DNA of 64,000 nucleotides from Mycobacterium sp. E1747 (GTDB lineage Bacteria; Actinomycetota; Actinomycetes; Mycobacteriales; Mycobacteriaceae), in assembly GCF_001667775.1 (NCBI RefSeq), contig NZ_LZJI01000203.1, positions 124,001-188,000 on the forward strand, in the 5' to 3' direction. Positions 8,883 to 17,771 of this stretch are shown piece after piece. The position numbers and the translations under genes were made by a program. The notes beneath the pieces were generated by a model. The model saw only the letters and a program-made list of their open reading frames with translations, was not told where the DNA came from and did not search any database. Each line of letters starts with the position of its first letter. Position 1 is the stretch's first letter.

Positions 8883-10016
8883 TCAGGCACCGAATTCGCG
8901 GAGGATGGCGGCGGTGTGCTCGCCGAGTGCCGGCACCGCTCCTGCCGTCCACGATGCGCCGTCAACGTCGATGGCCGGCCGCAGGCTGCAAAAGCTGCCA
9001 CCCGGGCTGCCCACCGAGACCCAGCGATCGCGTTGCTGCAACTGTGGATGTTCCAATACCTCGAGCGGCGTGTTATACCGTGCCCATCCGAGCGAGGCGG
9101 CCTCCGCGGCCTCCGCGGCCTCGGCGAAGGTGCGTTGACGGGTCCAGCCGGCGATCACCTCGTCAAGGTCGGCGCGGTGGCGCACCCTGTCAGCGTTGGT
9201 GGCGTATCGGTCGTCCGATGCGAGATCTGGCCGTTTCAGCAATTGTCTTGCGAGGCGTTGCCATTCACCGTTATTCGTGGTGCCGAACACGATGGTCTGA
9301 TCATCGATGGTGGGGTAGGCGCCATAGGGAGCCACCATCGGGCTGCCCATTCCCACCCGGTCGGGCTCCACCCCGGTGCCGCGCGCCTGCAGCAGCGCCC
9401 ACCCCATCCAATCGGTGACGACATCGAACATGCCCACCGAGATGGCAGATCCCCGTCCGGTTCGATGACGGGCCAGCAGCGCGGCGAGAATCGCGTTGGC
9501 TGCCGTGGCGCCCGTTCCGATGTCCGCTATTGGAATTCCTGGCTTCGCGGGTTCGGTGCGACTTCCGGTGATGGCGCACGAGCCGGCCTCGGCTTGGATC
9601 AACAGGTCGTAGGCACGGCCGTTGGCGCGAGGGCCGCCTTCCCCGAACCCGCTGATGTCGACGGCCACCAGGTGGGTGTGTCGAGCGCACGCTGAGCGGG
9701 CATCGAATCCGAGCCGGCCGGCGGCTCCTGGTGCGAGGTTCTGGATCAACACATCCGCACGCGCCAGTATCCGGTCGAGAAGTTGCGTGTCATCCGAATG
9801 CTTAAGATCCAGCACGATCGATTCTTTGCCTCGATTGGCCCAGGCGAAGTGCGCAGAGGTGCCATGCACCGCGTCGTCATAGTGGCGGGCGAAGTCGCCC
9901 CCGGCAGACTCGACCTTGATGACACGCGCGCCGAGGTCGGAGAGCTGGCGCGTACAGTACGGCGCGGAAACCGCCTGCTCGATCGCGACGACGAGCAATC
10001 CGTCCAGGAGCTGCAC
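8883..10016 (-). CDS. class III (CaiB/BaiF) CoA-transferase
   Basis: A 377-residue protein of the formyl-CoA transferase family, which moves CoA between carboxylic acids. Features are VVAIEQAVSAPYCTRQLSDLG at the N-terminus, RGKESIVLDLK, and PIADIGTGATAANAIL, where Asp matches the nucleophilic aspartate. I start it at the GTG at 10014-10016. The longer frame to 10133 would overlap the MaoC gene and adds an unrelated basic stretch. An Ala/Glu repeat near residue 315 (AEAAEAAEAA) comes from a repeated GCGGCCTCC unit. It lies between the MaoC and thioesterase genes in one operon. Confidence 0.87.
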   Translation of the reverse strand: MQLLDGLLVVAIEQAVSAPYCTRQLSDLGARVIKVESAGGDFARHYDDAVHGTSAHFAWANRGKESIVLDLKHSDDTQLLDRILARADVLIQNLAPGAAGRLGFDARSACARHTHLVAVDISGFGEGGPRANGRAYDLLIQAEAGSCAITGSRTEPAKPGIPIADIGTGATAANAILAALLARHRTGRGSAISVGMFDVVTDWMGWALLQARGTGVEPDRVGMGSPMVAPYGAYPTIDDQTIVFGTTNNGEWQRLARQLLKRPDLASDDRYATNADRVRHRADLDEVIAGWTRQRTFAEAAEAAEAASLGWARYNTPLEVLEHPQLQQRDRWVSVGSPGGSFCSLRPAIDVDGASWTAGAVPALGEHTAAILREFGA

Positions 10017-10086
10017 TAGCAGTTCGCCCGCATCGGCGCGACGCGCGATCGGACGGTGTGCGGGTCGCCGCCTCGGCTCGGGCGGG

Positions 10087-10938
10087 TCATCGCAAGTCGA
10101 ACGAACCGCGTTGCAGCACGGCGTCTCCGGCACTGTCGAGGACGCGGAATGTCGCTCCGTCCGCGCGAGGCCACACCTGCACCGTCAGTTCCTCGCCCGG
10201 CATGACAGGCTTACTGAACCGGCCGTTCATCCCGCGGAAGCGCTTCACGTCGCCGTCTGTCAGCGCGCCAAGGAGAACGCGTGCGACAGAGCCGTAAGTG
10301 CAGAGCCCGTGCAGGATTGGTCGATCGAAGCCGCCCCTCGCGGCGAACCCGGGATCGGAATGCAGCGGGTTGCGGTCCCCGCTCAGACGGTAGAGCAGCG
10401 CCTGGTCGGTGCGTGTCGCCACGCTCAAGACCGTAGTGGGCGGCCCCTGCGGCTCGGTCCACTCCACGGGGGGCTGCTTGCGGCCAAATCCGCCCTGTCC
10501 CTTGATGAATACCGACGACCGGGTCGTTGCGATCGGTTGTTCAGGAGAACTGTCCGGGAGCCATCCGCGGGTTTCGGTGACCACAAGTGCGGCCGATCCC
10601 TTGTCCCACACCTCGACGACCTCGGACTGCGCGAGCAACGTTCCCTCCACCGGCAGCGGCTCGAACAGTGTTAGGCGTTGCTCGGCGTGGACCAGCTTGC
10701 TGCGATCGAAGTCGCCCAGCGGAACTGCGGCGCCCGGAGACTGAAGAAGGACCACGGCAAAGGTCGGGAGTACCTGTTGGACCACGCCGTCGGTGTTCTC
10801 CGTGGTGAACGCAAGTTCGCTAAGGGGATCTCGTTGGCCGGCTCCCACGCCGAGCGCGTAGAGGATAGCGTCCTTGGATGTCCAGGCCTGTTCGACAATG
10901 GCACCCTTACGGCCCACTGCGTCAATGTCTAGTGGCAC
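10087..10938 (-). CDS. MaoC-type (R)-specific enoyl-CoA hydratase
   Basis: A 283-residue double-hotdog hydratase 2. The signature YRLSGDRNPLHSDP is at about residues 183-196, with the catalytic Asp188 and His193, followed by GGFDRPILHGLCTYG. The N-terminal half is the inactive hotdog typical of full-length eukaryotic-type MaoC hydratases. It hydrates trans-2-enoyl-CoA and so can do the second step of a beta-oxidation cycle. This matters here because the crotonases of the island lack the hydratase glutamates. It starts four bases after the stop of the SDR at 10943-11767, which fits sequential 2-enoyl hydration and 3-hydroxyacyl oxidation. Confidence 0.92.
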   Translation of the reverse strand: MPLDIDAVGRKGAIVEQAWTSKDAILYALGVGAGQRDPLSELAFTTENTDGVVQQVLPTFAVVLLQSPGAAVPLGDFDRSKLVHAEQRLTLFEPLPVEGTLLAQSEVVEVWDKGSAALVVTETRGWLPDSSPEQPIATTRSSVFIKGQGGFGRKQPPVEWTEPQGPPTTVLSVATRTDQALLYRLSGDRNPLHSDPGFAARGGFDRPILHGLCTYGSVARVLLGALTDGDVKRFRGMNGRFSKPVMPGEELTVQVWPRADGATFRVLDSAGDAVLQRGSFDLR

Positions 10939-10942
10939 CGGA

Positions 10943-11767
10943 TCACCGCTGCCCGCCGTCGACGACCAGTAGTTGGCCGGTCACGTAGTTGGCGTCCGGG
11001 GTGCACAACATGTAGATGGCGCCGGCGCCTTCCTCGGGCTCGGCGGGGCGGCCGAGGGGGATGGCCTTGGAGATCTCGTCAAGACGCTCGGGGCGAATGC
11101 CAACGCGGATGTTGCGCCCCGCGACGTCGATGCTGGCGTCGGGGTCGTCGGTGGCGCGGGTCAGGCGAGTGGTGACCAGACCGAACGCCACGCTGTTCAC
11201 ATTCACCTTGTAGCGGCCCCACTCCTTGGCCAGCGACTTGGTGAATCCCACGACGCCCATCTTGGCGGCGGCATAGTTGGTTTGCCCGGCCTTGCCGAAG
11301 ACGCCGGACACGGACGAGACGTTCACGACCTTGCGGAAGACCTCGCGGCCGGCGGCCTGTTCCTCCTTGGCGGTGGCACGAAAGTATTCACCGGCGGCCC
11401 GCAGAATGCGGAATGGAGCGGTCAGGTGCACGTCGAGCATGGCTTCCCACTGGTCGTCGCCCATTTTCTGGATGACGTTGTCCCAGGTGTAGCCGGCGTT
11501 GTTGACGACGACGTCGATGCCCTGGAACCGGTCGAGCGCCGTGTTTACGAACCGATCGGCGAATTCCTTATCGGTCACGCTGCCGGCGACCACGGCCGCT
11601 TTGCCGCCCAGGCGCTCGACTTCGGCAGCCGTTTCGCCGGCCACGTCGGCGTCGAGGTCGTTGACCACGACGTTGGCTCCTTCGACGGCGAACCGTAACG
11701 CCACAGCGCGGCCGATGCCTCGACCCGAACCGCTCACCAGCACGGTCTTATCCTCGAACAATCCCAT
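10943..11767 (-). CDS. SDR family oxidoreductase (FabG/3-hydroxyacyl-CoA dehydrogenase-like)
   Basis: A 274-residue classical SDR with cofactor loop SGSGRGIG (about 12-19), VVNDLD at the end of beta-2, NNAG, NVSSVSG, YAAAKMG and GQLLVVDGG. A longer loop (ATAKEEQAAGREVFRK) between helix 4 and strand 5 resembles multifunctional-enzyme-type 3-hydroxyacyl-CoA dehydrogenases, which act with MaoC hydratases. The stop is only four bases from the MaoC start, so the two are surely co-transcribed. Oxidation of a 3-hydroxyacyl-CoA is the likely role. Confidence 0.9.
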   Translation of the reverse strand: MGLFEDKTVLVSGSGRGIGRAVALRFAVEGANVVVNDLDADVAGETAAEVERLGGKAAVVAGSVTDKEFADRFVNTALDRFQGIDVVVNNAGYTWDNVIQKMGDDQWEAMLDVHLTAPFRILRAAGEYFRATAKEEQAAGREVFRKVVNVSSVSGVFGKAGQTNYAAAKMGVVGFTKSLAKEWGRYKVNVNSVAFGLVTTRLTRATDDPDASIDVAGRNIRVGIRPERLDEISKAIPLGRPAEPEEGAGAIYMLCTPDANYVTGQLLVVDGGQR

Positions 11768-11866
11768 CAGGACTCCTTACTCTTGTGCCTCGTGCCTGTT
11801 GGCGTGGAAAACCGCTGCACCGCCGGGTATTCAGGGTGCAGCGGTCCCAAGGCTCCACGTGATGAT

Positions 11867-13084
11867 TTAGACGAGCACTCCCGCGGCGCGAAGCAGAACC
11901 TCGTTTGCGTTGTCCGGCAGCTCCGTCAGCGGTGCACGCAGCTCTTCCACCGTCGGGCCGACTCGCTCGGCGACCGGAGCCAGCTTGGCGAGGTCGAAGC
12001 CGTACAACTCGGCCGCGTTACCACCGAGGATCTGGCGAAGTTCGTCTTCGGGGAAGTCGGGGAAAACCTGACGCAGGTGTTCCCTCGTGAACGGGTAGGT
12101 GCCCTCCTCGTGCGGGTAGTCACTGCCCCACATGAAGCGATCCACTCCGATGATGTCCCTGGCCGCGACGTCCTCAGGCGTGGGCTGGCTGACGCCGACC
12201 CAGCAGCTTTGCCGGAAGTACTCGGTCGCCGACTTGGGCAGCACCAGATCGGAACTGAAGCGCAGCTCACCGTAGCCGCCACGGGCCCGCACCGTCGCAA
12301 ACACGTGATCCAACCACTCCAGCTGGGCGGGGATCCAGGAACAACCCATCTCGGTCATCACGAACTTGATGTTGGGATGACGTTCGAACACACCGGAAAT
12401 CATCAGCTGAGTGAACGGTCGTTGTGAGTAGAACGGGTTCTCGACCAACATCAACAACGGTGACGTCGCGGTTTGCGCATACTCCGGTGCGCCGGGGCCA
12501 GCGTGGCTGGTAACCGGGACGTCGAGTTCCTCGCACAGTGTCCACAACGGCTCGTAGTCCGGATGGTGCAGGGGTTTGATCCACTTCACGTCCGGGGGAA
12601 TGTTCGGCACCAGAACGCCGCCCCGCAGCCCATGCTCCTTGATCCACCGGACATCCTCGAGTGCATCGTCGAGGTTGTTGAGGAAGATCTGTCCGATGCC
12701 GGCGCGGCGGTCGGGATATTCGGCGACGAAGTCTGCCATCCATCGGTTATGGGCGCGGATGCCTGCCAGCCGGCGGGGATAGTCTTCGTCCGACGGGGGC
12801 TGCGCGTGCAACACAAAGCTTGGGAAGAACGGCGGGATGGTGTTGGGAAAGATAACCTCCCCCACTACGCCGTCACGCTCCTCTTCGGCCCAGCGGCGCT
12901 CGCTGTCCCAGTTACGCACCCGCAGGTCGGTGTCCTTGAGGTCTTTGTACGGATTCTTGTACTTGCCGCGCCAGGCGTCGAACTCTTCACGGAACGCCGG
13001 ATCGAGGTATTCCCGATATTGCTGGTGGCTACCGCCGGCATGCGTGTCTGCGGAAATGATCGTGTAGTGATCAGCGGGGGGCAT
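11867..13084 (-). CDS. amidohydrolase 2 family metal-dependent hydrolase/decarboxylase
   Basis: A 405-residue TIM-barrel protein of the amidohydrolase-2 family, which includes decarboxylases and hydrolases of cyclic or keto acids. ISADTHAGGSH near the N-terminus, TSHAGPGAPEY near residue 195, and the late metal-site motif FMWGSDYPHEEGTYP support the call. It is the first gene of the leftward operon that continues with SDR, MaoC, CoA-transferase and thioesterase; the gap to the SDR is 99 bases. It is divergent from the first FadE across the perfect palindrome site C. Mycobacteria carry many uncharacterised members. A ring-opening or decarboxylation step is a guess. Confidence 0.85.
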   Translation of the reverse strand: MPPADHYTIISADTHAGGSHQQYREYLDPAFREEFDAWRGKYKNPYKDLKDTDLRVRNWDSERRWAEEERDGVVGEVIFPNTIPPFFPSFVLHAQPPSDEDYPRRLAGIRAHNRWMADFVAEYPDRRAGIGQIFLNNLDDALEDVRWIKEHGLRGGVLVPNIPPDVKWIKPLHHPDYEPLWTLCEELDVPVTSHAGPGAPEYAQTATSPLLMLVENPFYSQRPFTQLMISGVFERHPNIKFVMTEMGCSWIPAQLEWLDHVFATVRARGGYGELRFSSDLVLPKSATEYFRQSCWVGVSQPTPEDVAARDIIGVDRFMWGSDYPHEEGTYPFTREHLRQVFPDFPEDELRQILGGNAAELYGFDLAKLAPVAERVGPTVEELRAPLTELPDNANEVLLRAAGVLV

Positions 13085-13119
13085 TTGCCTAGGCTCCTAC
13101 ATGGTTGCTTTCAAGGATT

Positions 13120-13139
13120 ACTGTATGTAAGCATACAGT
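13120..13139. promoter_or_regulatory. GTAY-N6-RTAC operator, site C (perfect 20-bp inverted repeat)
   Basis: ACTGTATG and CATACAGT form perfect arms around TAAG. The 14-bp core is 13123-13136. It lies between two divergent operons, 36 bases from the amidohydrolase start and 43 bases from the FadE start, so one bound regulator could control both. Confidence 0.7.
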
Positions 13140-13181
13140 TACGCCCGAGGCAAGGGCCTGCGACGGAGCGCGACGACGACG

Positions 13182-14330
13182 ATGGAGGAGCGAGTGGAAC
13201 TCGCTGTAACTGCTGATCTGAAGGACTTTCGGGAAGAGGCGCGCACGTGGTTGGCAGAGAATGTCCCACGTTCGCCGCGCCCAGCCAACGCCGGCCCGGA
13301 AACCCGTGAATTCGACGCGGCGTGGCACGCGGCGCAGTACGAGGGAGGGTGGGCCGGCATCGACTGGCCCAGCGAATACGGCGGCCGCGGACTGCCGCTG
13401 ATCAAGCAGATCATCTGGTATGAGGAACTTGTCCGCGCAAAGGCTCCCGGCCGAGGGATTTTCGGTGTGGCGTTCGGCCATGCAGGTCCCACCATCATGT
13501 TGCGCGGTAACGAGGATCAGAAGAGCTACTACCTGCCCCGGATCCTTCGCGGGGAGACGCCGTGGTGCCAGGGCTTCTCGGAACCTCAAGCGGGCTCCGA
13601 TCTGGCGTCGCTGCGGACGCGCGCCGTCGTCGATGGCGACCACCTGGTGGTGAACGGGTCGAAGATCTGGACCAGTCACGCCGAGCTCTGTGACTTCGGC
13701 GAGCTGCTGGTCCGCACCAACCCTGATGTGGAAAAGCACCGGGGTATCACCTGGGTGATCATGGACATGAGTGCGCCGGGCATCGACGTGCGGCCCATAG
13801 CGGCCATCGACGGCTACCCGCACAACTGCGAGGTGTTCTTTGACGACGTACGCATCCCGTTGACCAATGTGGTCGATGCCATCGACAACGGCTGGAGCGT
13901 CGCGCTGTCCACCCTGGCCGCCGAACGGGGCCCGGGATTTCTCGACGAGCGACTCGAACTCATTGTTTTCGTCGACGAAATGATCGACTACGCCCGTGAA
14001 TCGGGCAAGATCAAGGATGACGCACTGGCCGACAGGCTCGCCGAGGCCCGTGCGATGGCCGCGGCGTGTCGCTCGATGGCGTACTACCAGGTGTCCCGGC
14101 TGCGTCCCGGCGTGACGCCGGGCCCGGAAACCACGGCGATTCGGACGTTTTCCGTGCAGGTCGAATTGCTGACCTCGCGGCTAGCCATCGATCTGCTGGG
14201 CGTGGAGGCCCTGGAGTGGACACCGTGGACCCGACGGTGGTTGCGGGACTTCCGAGCTCCAATCGGTGGCGGTACCAAGGACATTCACAAGAACATCATT
14301 GGCGAGCGAGTGTTGGGACTACCTCGATGA
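13182..14330 (+). CDS. acyl-CoA dehydrogenase (FadE-like), first of pair
   Basis: A 382-residue FAD-dependent acyl-CoA dehydrogenase. It has WCQGFSEPQAGSDLASLRT (about 127-145), NGSKIWTSHAE, and the C-terminal FAD-binding segment GGTKDIHKNIIGERVLGLPR. The ATG at 13182 is followed in frame by a GTG at 13194 with GGAGGAG just before it, so the start could be four residues later. Its stop overlaps the start of a second acyl-CoA dehydrogenase (ATGA). Paired FadE genes of this kind often form alpha2-beta2 heterotetramers in Actinobacteria that act on bulky CoA thioesters. This is family knowledge applied to the arrangement. Confidence 0.92.
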   Translation: MEERVELAVTADLKDFREEARTWLAENVPRSPRPANAGPETREFDAAWHAAQYEGGWAGIDWPSEYGGRGLPLIKQIIWYEELVRAKAPGRGIFGVAFGHAGPTIMLRGNEDQKSYYLPRILRGETPWCQGFSEPQAGSDLASLRTRAVVDGDHLVVNGSKIWTSHAELCDFGELLVRTNPDVEKHRGITWVIMDMSAPGIDVRPIAAIDGYPHNCEVFFDDVRIPLTNVVDAIDNGWSVALSTLAAERGPGFLDERLELIVFVDEMIDYARESGKIKDDALADRLAEARAMAAACRSMAYYQVSRLRPGVTPGPETTAIRTFSVQVELLTSRLAIDLLGVEALEWTPWTRRWLRDFRAPIGGGTKDIHKNIIGERVLGLPR

Positions 14331-15295
14331 ATCTCGAACTGACCGACGACGAGGAACTGATCGCGAAGTCGGTCGATGAGTTTCTCGTCCGCGAGTTGCC
14401 GATCGCGCGAGTGCGCGAGCTCCACCAGGAGGATGACGCGATCGACGATCGTTCGTGGCAGCAATGTGCCGACTTGGGGTGGCTTGCCCTGGGTCTGTCC
14501 GCCGACGACGGAGGATTGGACTTGCGGCTGGTCGAAGAGGCGCTGTTGTTCCGTGAACTCGGCCGACACCTGACTCCGGGGCCGTTCAGGTCGACCGTGC
14601 TCGCAGGCCATGTTGCCGCACAGGCAGGAGAACAACAGCTGGCCCAGAGCATCGCGGGGGGCGCCCGGCGAGCCGGGCTGGCCGTGGGCGCCATAGCGAT
14701 CGACGCACGGCCAGGCGACCTGGTATTGGTGCTCGGCGCCGCGGACGCGGAGCTGTATGAGGTCGCCGACGCCGAGCCGATCGGCGGCATCGACCCCGGA
14801 ACGAGGTCAAGCCGGATCACCACCGGAGCCAGGGTCGCCCGCGTCCCGGCCACGCCGATCCTCGACCGCGCACGGGTCCTGTTCGCAGCAGAACAATTGG
14901 GCATCGTCGAAGCCGTCCGCGACATGTCAGCGCAGTATGCGAAGACGCGCATTCAGTTCGGCAAGGCGATCGGCAGTTTCCAAGCGGTCAAGCACCGGTG
15001 CGCGGACATGGCGATCAGTGCGTACTCGATCGTCGGGGAGATCTTCATGGCGGCTTTGCTGGTCGACGACGGAGCCCCCGACGGCGGCTTTCACGCGGCG
15101 GTGGCCTACGTGCTGGCCACTCGTGCGGCGAAGTCCGCCACTGTCGACAACATTCAGAATCTCGGCGGGATCGCTTTCACATGGGAGCAAGACGCGCACA
15201 TGTACCTCAAGCGCGCGCTGCTGTTGGAACACGCTCTCGGATCTCAGCGGGACGCAAACCGCGCTGTTCTCGCTCCATCCACCCACACGTTCTAG
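14327..15295 (+). CDS. acyl-CoA dehydrogenase (FadE-like), second of pair
   Basis: A 322-residue acyl-CoA dehydrogenase-like protein starting at the ATG that overlaps the previous stop by four bases. TDDEELIAKSVDEFL is the usual N-terminal helix, and YAKTRIQFGKAIGSFQAVKHRCADM is the typical helix near residue 200. The C-terminus reads NLGGIAFTWEQDAHMYLKRA. It is shorter than its partner and has a reduced middle beta domain, as in the partner subunits of heterotetrameric actinobacterial FadE complexes. I infer that it acts together with the 13182-14330 product. Confidence 0.9.
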   Translation: MNLELTDDEELIAKSVDEFLVRELPIARVRELHQEDDAIDDRSWQQCADLGWLALGLSADDGGLDLRLVEEALLFRELGRHLTPGPFRSTVLAGHVAAQAGEQQLAQSIAGGARRAGLAVGAIAIDARPGDLVLVLGAADAELYEVADAEPIGGIDPGTRSSRITTGARVARVPATPILDRARVLFAAEQLGIVEAVRDMSAQYAKTRIQFGKAIGSFQAVKHRCADMAISAYSIVGEIFMAALLVDDGAPDGGFHAAVAYVLATRAAKSATVDNIQNLGGIAFTWEQDAHMYLKRALLLEHALGSQRDANRAVLAPSTHTF

Positions 15296-15314
15296 AGATC
15301 AAAGGAGACTCTTC

Positions 15315-16127
15315 ATGGGCGCACTTGAGGGAAAGGTTGTCTTCATCACCGGTGCCGCGCGCGGCCAGGGGCGCAGTCACGCGGTCCGACTCGCCGAGGC
15401 CGGCGCCGACATCATCGCTGTCGACATCTGTGCGCAGATCCCCGGTGCGCCGTACCCGCTGGCGACCGAGGACGACCTGGCCGAGACGGGCAAGGCTGTC
15501 GAGAACCTGGGGCGCCGAATCTCGTTGCAGAAGGCCGATGTTCGTGATGCCGACGCCTTGGCCGCGGCGTATGCCGCCGGCACCGCGGAGGTGGGCCCGG
15601 TCAGCATAGTCGTCTCCAACGCCGGCATTGCGCCTTACGACGACCACGAGGTGCCCACGGCGTGGCAGGACACCATCGAGACCAATCTGACCGGGACGTT
15701 GAACACGGTCGAGACGATACTGCCCGACCTGATTGCCCGCGGCGCCGGTGGATCGATCGTGCTGACCAGCTCCACCGCGGGCGTGCGTGGTGTCAGCGGA
15801 ACCACTCGCGGCGGCCTAGCCTATGCCGCGTCCAAACACGGTGTCATCGGCCTGATGCGTTGCTATGCAAACAATCTCGCCCCGCACAACATCAGGGTGA
15901 ACGCCGTACTACCCACTGGCGTGCGCACGCCGATGGGGATGGCGGAGTCGATCGGTCGATGGTTTGCGACCCAACCGAACCTGGGCGACATGTCCAACGC
16001 GCTCGCCGTTGACCTTGTGGAACCCGAGGACGTCTCGAATGCGGTGCTGTGGCTGGCTTCCGACGAAGCGCGTTACATCACCGGCATGCAGCTGCGCGTC
16101 GACGCGGGATTCCTCAACAAGCGCTGA
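15315..16127 (+). CDS. mycofactocin-coupled type SDR oxidoreductase
   Basis: A 270-residue SDR. The N-terminus GKVVFITGAARGQGRSHAV and IIAVDIC are signatures of the mycofactocin-coupled SDR group, whose bound NAD is thought to be re-oxidised by the peptide-derived redox carrier mycofactocin. STAGVRG supplies Ser, YAASKHGV supplies Tyr and Lys, and GMQLRVDAG is the C-terminal motif. I start it at the ATG at 15315, with AAAGGAGA seven bases upstream; the long frame further left overlaps the FadE gene. It is 19 bases downstream of the FadE pair, so likely in the same operon. It probably oxidises an alcohol intermediate. Confidence 0.92.
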   Translation: MGALEGKVVFITGAARGQGRSHAVRLAEAGADIIAVDICAQIPGAPYPLATEDDLAETGKAVENLGRRISLQKADVRDADALAAAYAAGTAEVGPVSIVVSNAGIAPYDDHEVPTAWQDTIETNLTGTLNTVETILPDLIARGAGGSIVLTSSTAGVRGVSGTTRGGLAYAASKHGVIGLMRCYANNLAPHNIRVNAVLPTGVRTPMGMAESIGRWFATQPNLGDMSNALAVDLVEPEDVSNAVLWLASDEARYITGMQLRVDAGFLNKR

Positions 16128-16251
16128 TCGGCATTCCGTGACGACGGCGGATCAGCGTCGGCTCCTGCGTGTCGGGGGAATCGGCAACGTCCACTGGGCC
16201 GAGCGTGACATCAAAAAGTGGCGCTGGACACATATGAGGCTATTCGATACT

Positions 16252-16265
16252 GTATCTAACAGTAC
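16252..16265. promoter_or_regulatory. GTAY-N6-RTAC operator, site D
   Basis: GTAT-CTAACA-GTAC lies in the 269-base gap between the SDR and the LuxE-like gene. The surrounding bases match site A almost throughout (CGATACTGTATCT here, CGATTCTGTATCT at site A). Confidence 0.6.
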
Positions 16266-16396
16266 TAATTCCTATGCGGTGCGCGCACATGGGATCGGTG
16301 ATGCGGTGGGCTTCACCATCTCGAGTGCCACCAGTCGCTGGAAGGAATCACCTTGTGCCATTGGAGGATTCATGCCTGGGGCGGAAGGTGGCCGGA

Positions 16397-17761
16397 ATGA
16401 CCGACGCCTCATCGGCCTGCGCCCGGTTGCTCTCCATGATCGACTCTTCCGGTTTCAGTGTGGCCGCCTCAGCCGCCGAACTAGAGGAGTTGCGGATTGC
16501 GGCCGCCAACGAACGCCTCGCTGAGCAACGCCCGAACCTGCCGGCCCTCGACCAGCGTTGCACCGAGGTCGGCATCGATGCGGTGAAGTCGCGGGAGCAC
16601 CTGGTGCACCTGCTGTTCAGTCATGCCACGTACAAGAGTTACCCCGAATCGTTTGTCACTAAGGGGCGTTGGGATCGCCTGCTGTTGTGGCTGGATACGG
16701 TGTCGGCGTCCTCGGTCGGTCACGTCGACCTGGCCGGCGTCAACGACATCGATGATTGGATCGCGCGTTTACGCGAAGCCGGCTACCACCTGGTGGTCTC
16801 CAGCGGCACGAGTGGCAAGAACTCCTTCCTGCTGATGACCGATGAAGATGTCAACGCCATCCACCGCGCGGCCGTCGGCACCTTCGCGTTTCCCCACCAG
16901 GTGCAGCCTGATCACGCTCGCCCGTGTCTGATGCTCGGGCCCGGCCCAGCGCCCATGCGGTACTGGTATCGCTTCGAGACCTACGCCGCAGAATATGGCC
17001 GTGCCGGCGCCATACACACCCTCGGTGGTGAACCGCTGCGGGTCGCCGACATGCTGCGCACCGCGGCGTTGCGTCGGGCGATGGCCGATGGCACCGTCAC
17101 CCCTAACGACCTGGCGGCCGCAGAGGCCGACGAGCACACCCGCCGGAACCAGGCCGAAGCGGCCATTGACGAACTCGCCGACTTGATGTTCGGCTACCGC
17201 CACGAGCCGCAGGTGGTACTTGGGTATTGGGCAACGTGGTGGCGAGTGCTCACCGCGGCGCGTGAGCGAGGGCTGCCCGATGCGATGTTTCACCCCGAAT
17301 CCGTCGCGTTCATCGGCGGCGGCCTCAAAGGACTTTCATTGCCTGCCGACTACCAGGAGCAGATGTCTGCCTTCCTGGGCAATGCGCGACAGCCCACCGT
17401 GTACGGCATGTCCGAGCTCTCTACCGACTGCCCGATGTGCGAGTTCGGCAACTACCACGTTCCCCCATGGCTCACGCTGCTGGTGCTCGACGAGACCGGC
17501 GAACACCTGCAGCCTGAGGACGGCGACGGCTGGACCATCGGCCGCGCCGCCTTCTACGACCCGATCTGGAACGGCCGGTGGGGTGGCATCATCACGGGCG
17601 ACAAGATCCGTGCCAATTACCGTGCCACCTGCAGCTGCGGGCGCTCGGGCACAGTGATCGCCGGAACGATCACCCGTTACGGAGAGAACACGCCCGGCGG
17701 CGACGACAAGCTGACCTGTGGCGGCACCATTGAGCAGTACATCCGCGGCATCGTTGCGTAG
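16397..17761 (+). CDS. LuxE/PaaK-type acyl-protein synthetase-like ligase
   Basis: A 454-residue adenylating enzyme related to LuxE, the acyl-protein synthetase of the lux fatty-acid reductase. The nucleotide loop SSGTSGKNSF is at about 135-144, TVYGMSEL near 335-341, and GDKIRANY near 401. Two Cys pairs (CPMC at 345-348, CSC at 412-414) may hold a zinc ion, though this is not proved. I chose the ATG at 16397, after GGAAGGTGGCCGGA; the frame open to 16274 adds sequence without family resemblance. Ten bases after the stop begins a LuxC-like reductase. In the lux system LuxE activates a fatty acid and passes it to LuxC for reduction to the aldehyde. The same division of labour is likely here, on an unknown acid. 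Confidence 0.85.
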   Translation: MTDASSACARLLSMIDSSGFSVAASAAELEELRIAAANERLAEQRPNLPALDQRCTEVGIDAVKSREHLVHLLFSHATYKSYPESFVTKGRWDRLLLWLDTVSASSVGHVDLAGVNDIDDWIARLREAGYHLVVSSGTSGKNSFLLMTDEDVNAIHRAAVGTFAFPHQVQPDHARPCLMLGPGPAPMRYWYRFETYAAEYGRAGAIHTLGGEPLRVADMLRTAALRRAMADGTVTPNDLAAAEADEHTRRNQAEAAIDELADLMFGYRHEPQVVLGYWATWWRVLTAARERGLPDAMFHPESVAFIGGGLKGLSLPADYQEQMSAFLGNARQPTVYGMSELSTDCPMCEFGNYHVPPWLTLLVLDETGEHLQPEDGDGWTIGRAAFYDPIWNGRWGGIITGDKIRANYRATCSCGRSGTVIAGTITRYGENTPGGDDKLTCGGTIEQYIRGIVA

Positions 17762-17771
17762 TGAGGCCGAA

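Noticed and set aside
9097-9140. Tandem GCGGCCTCC repeat as a regulatory or mobile element
   Set aside because: It lies inside the CoA-transferase gene, in frame, and simply codes an Ala/Glu repeat.
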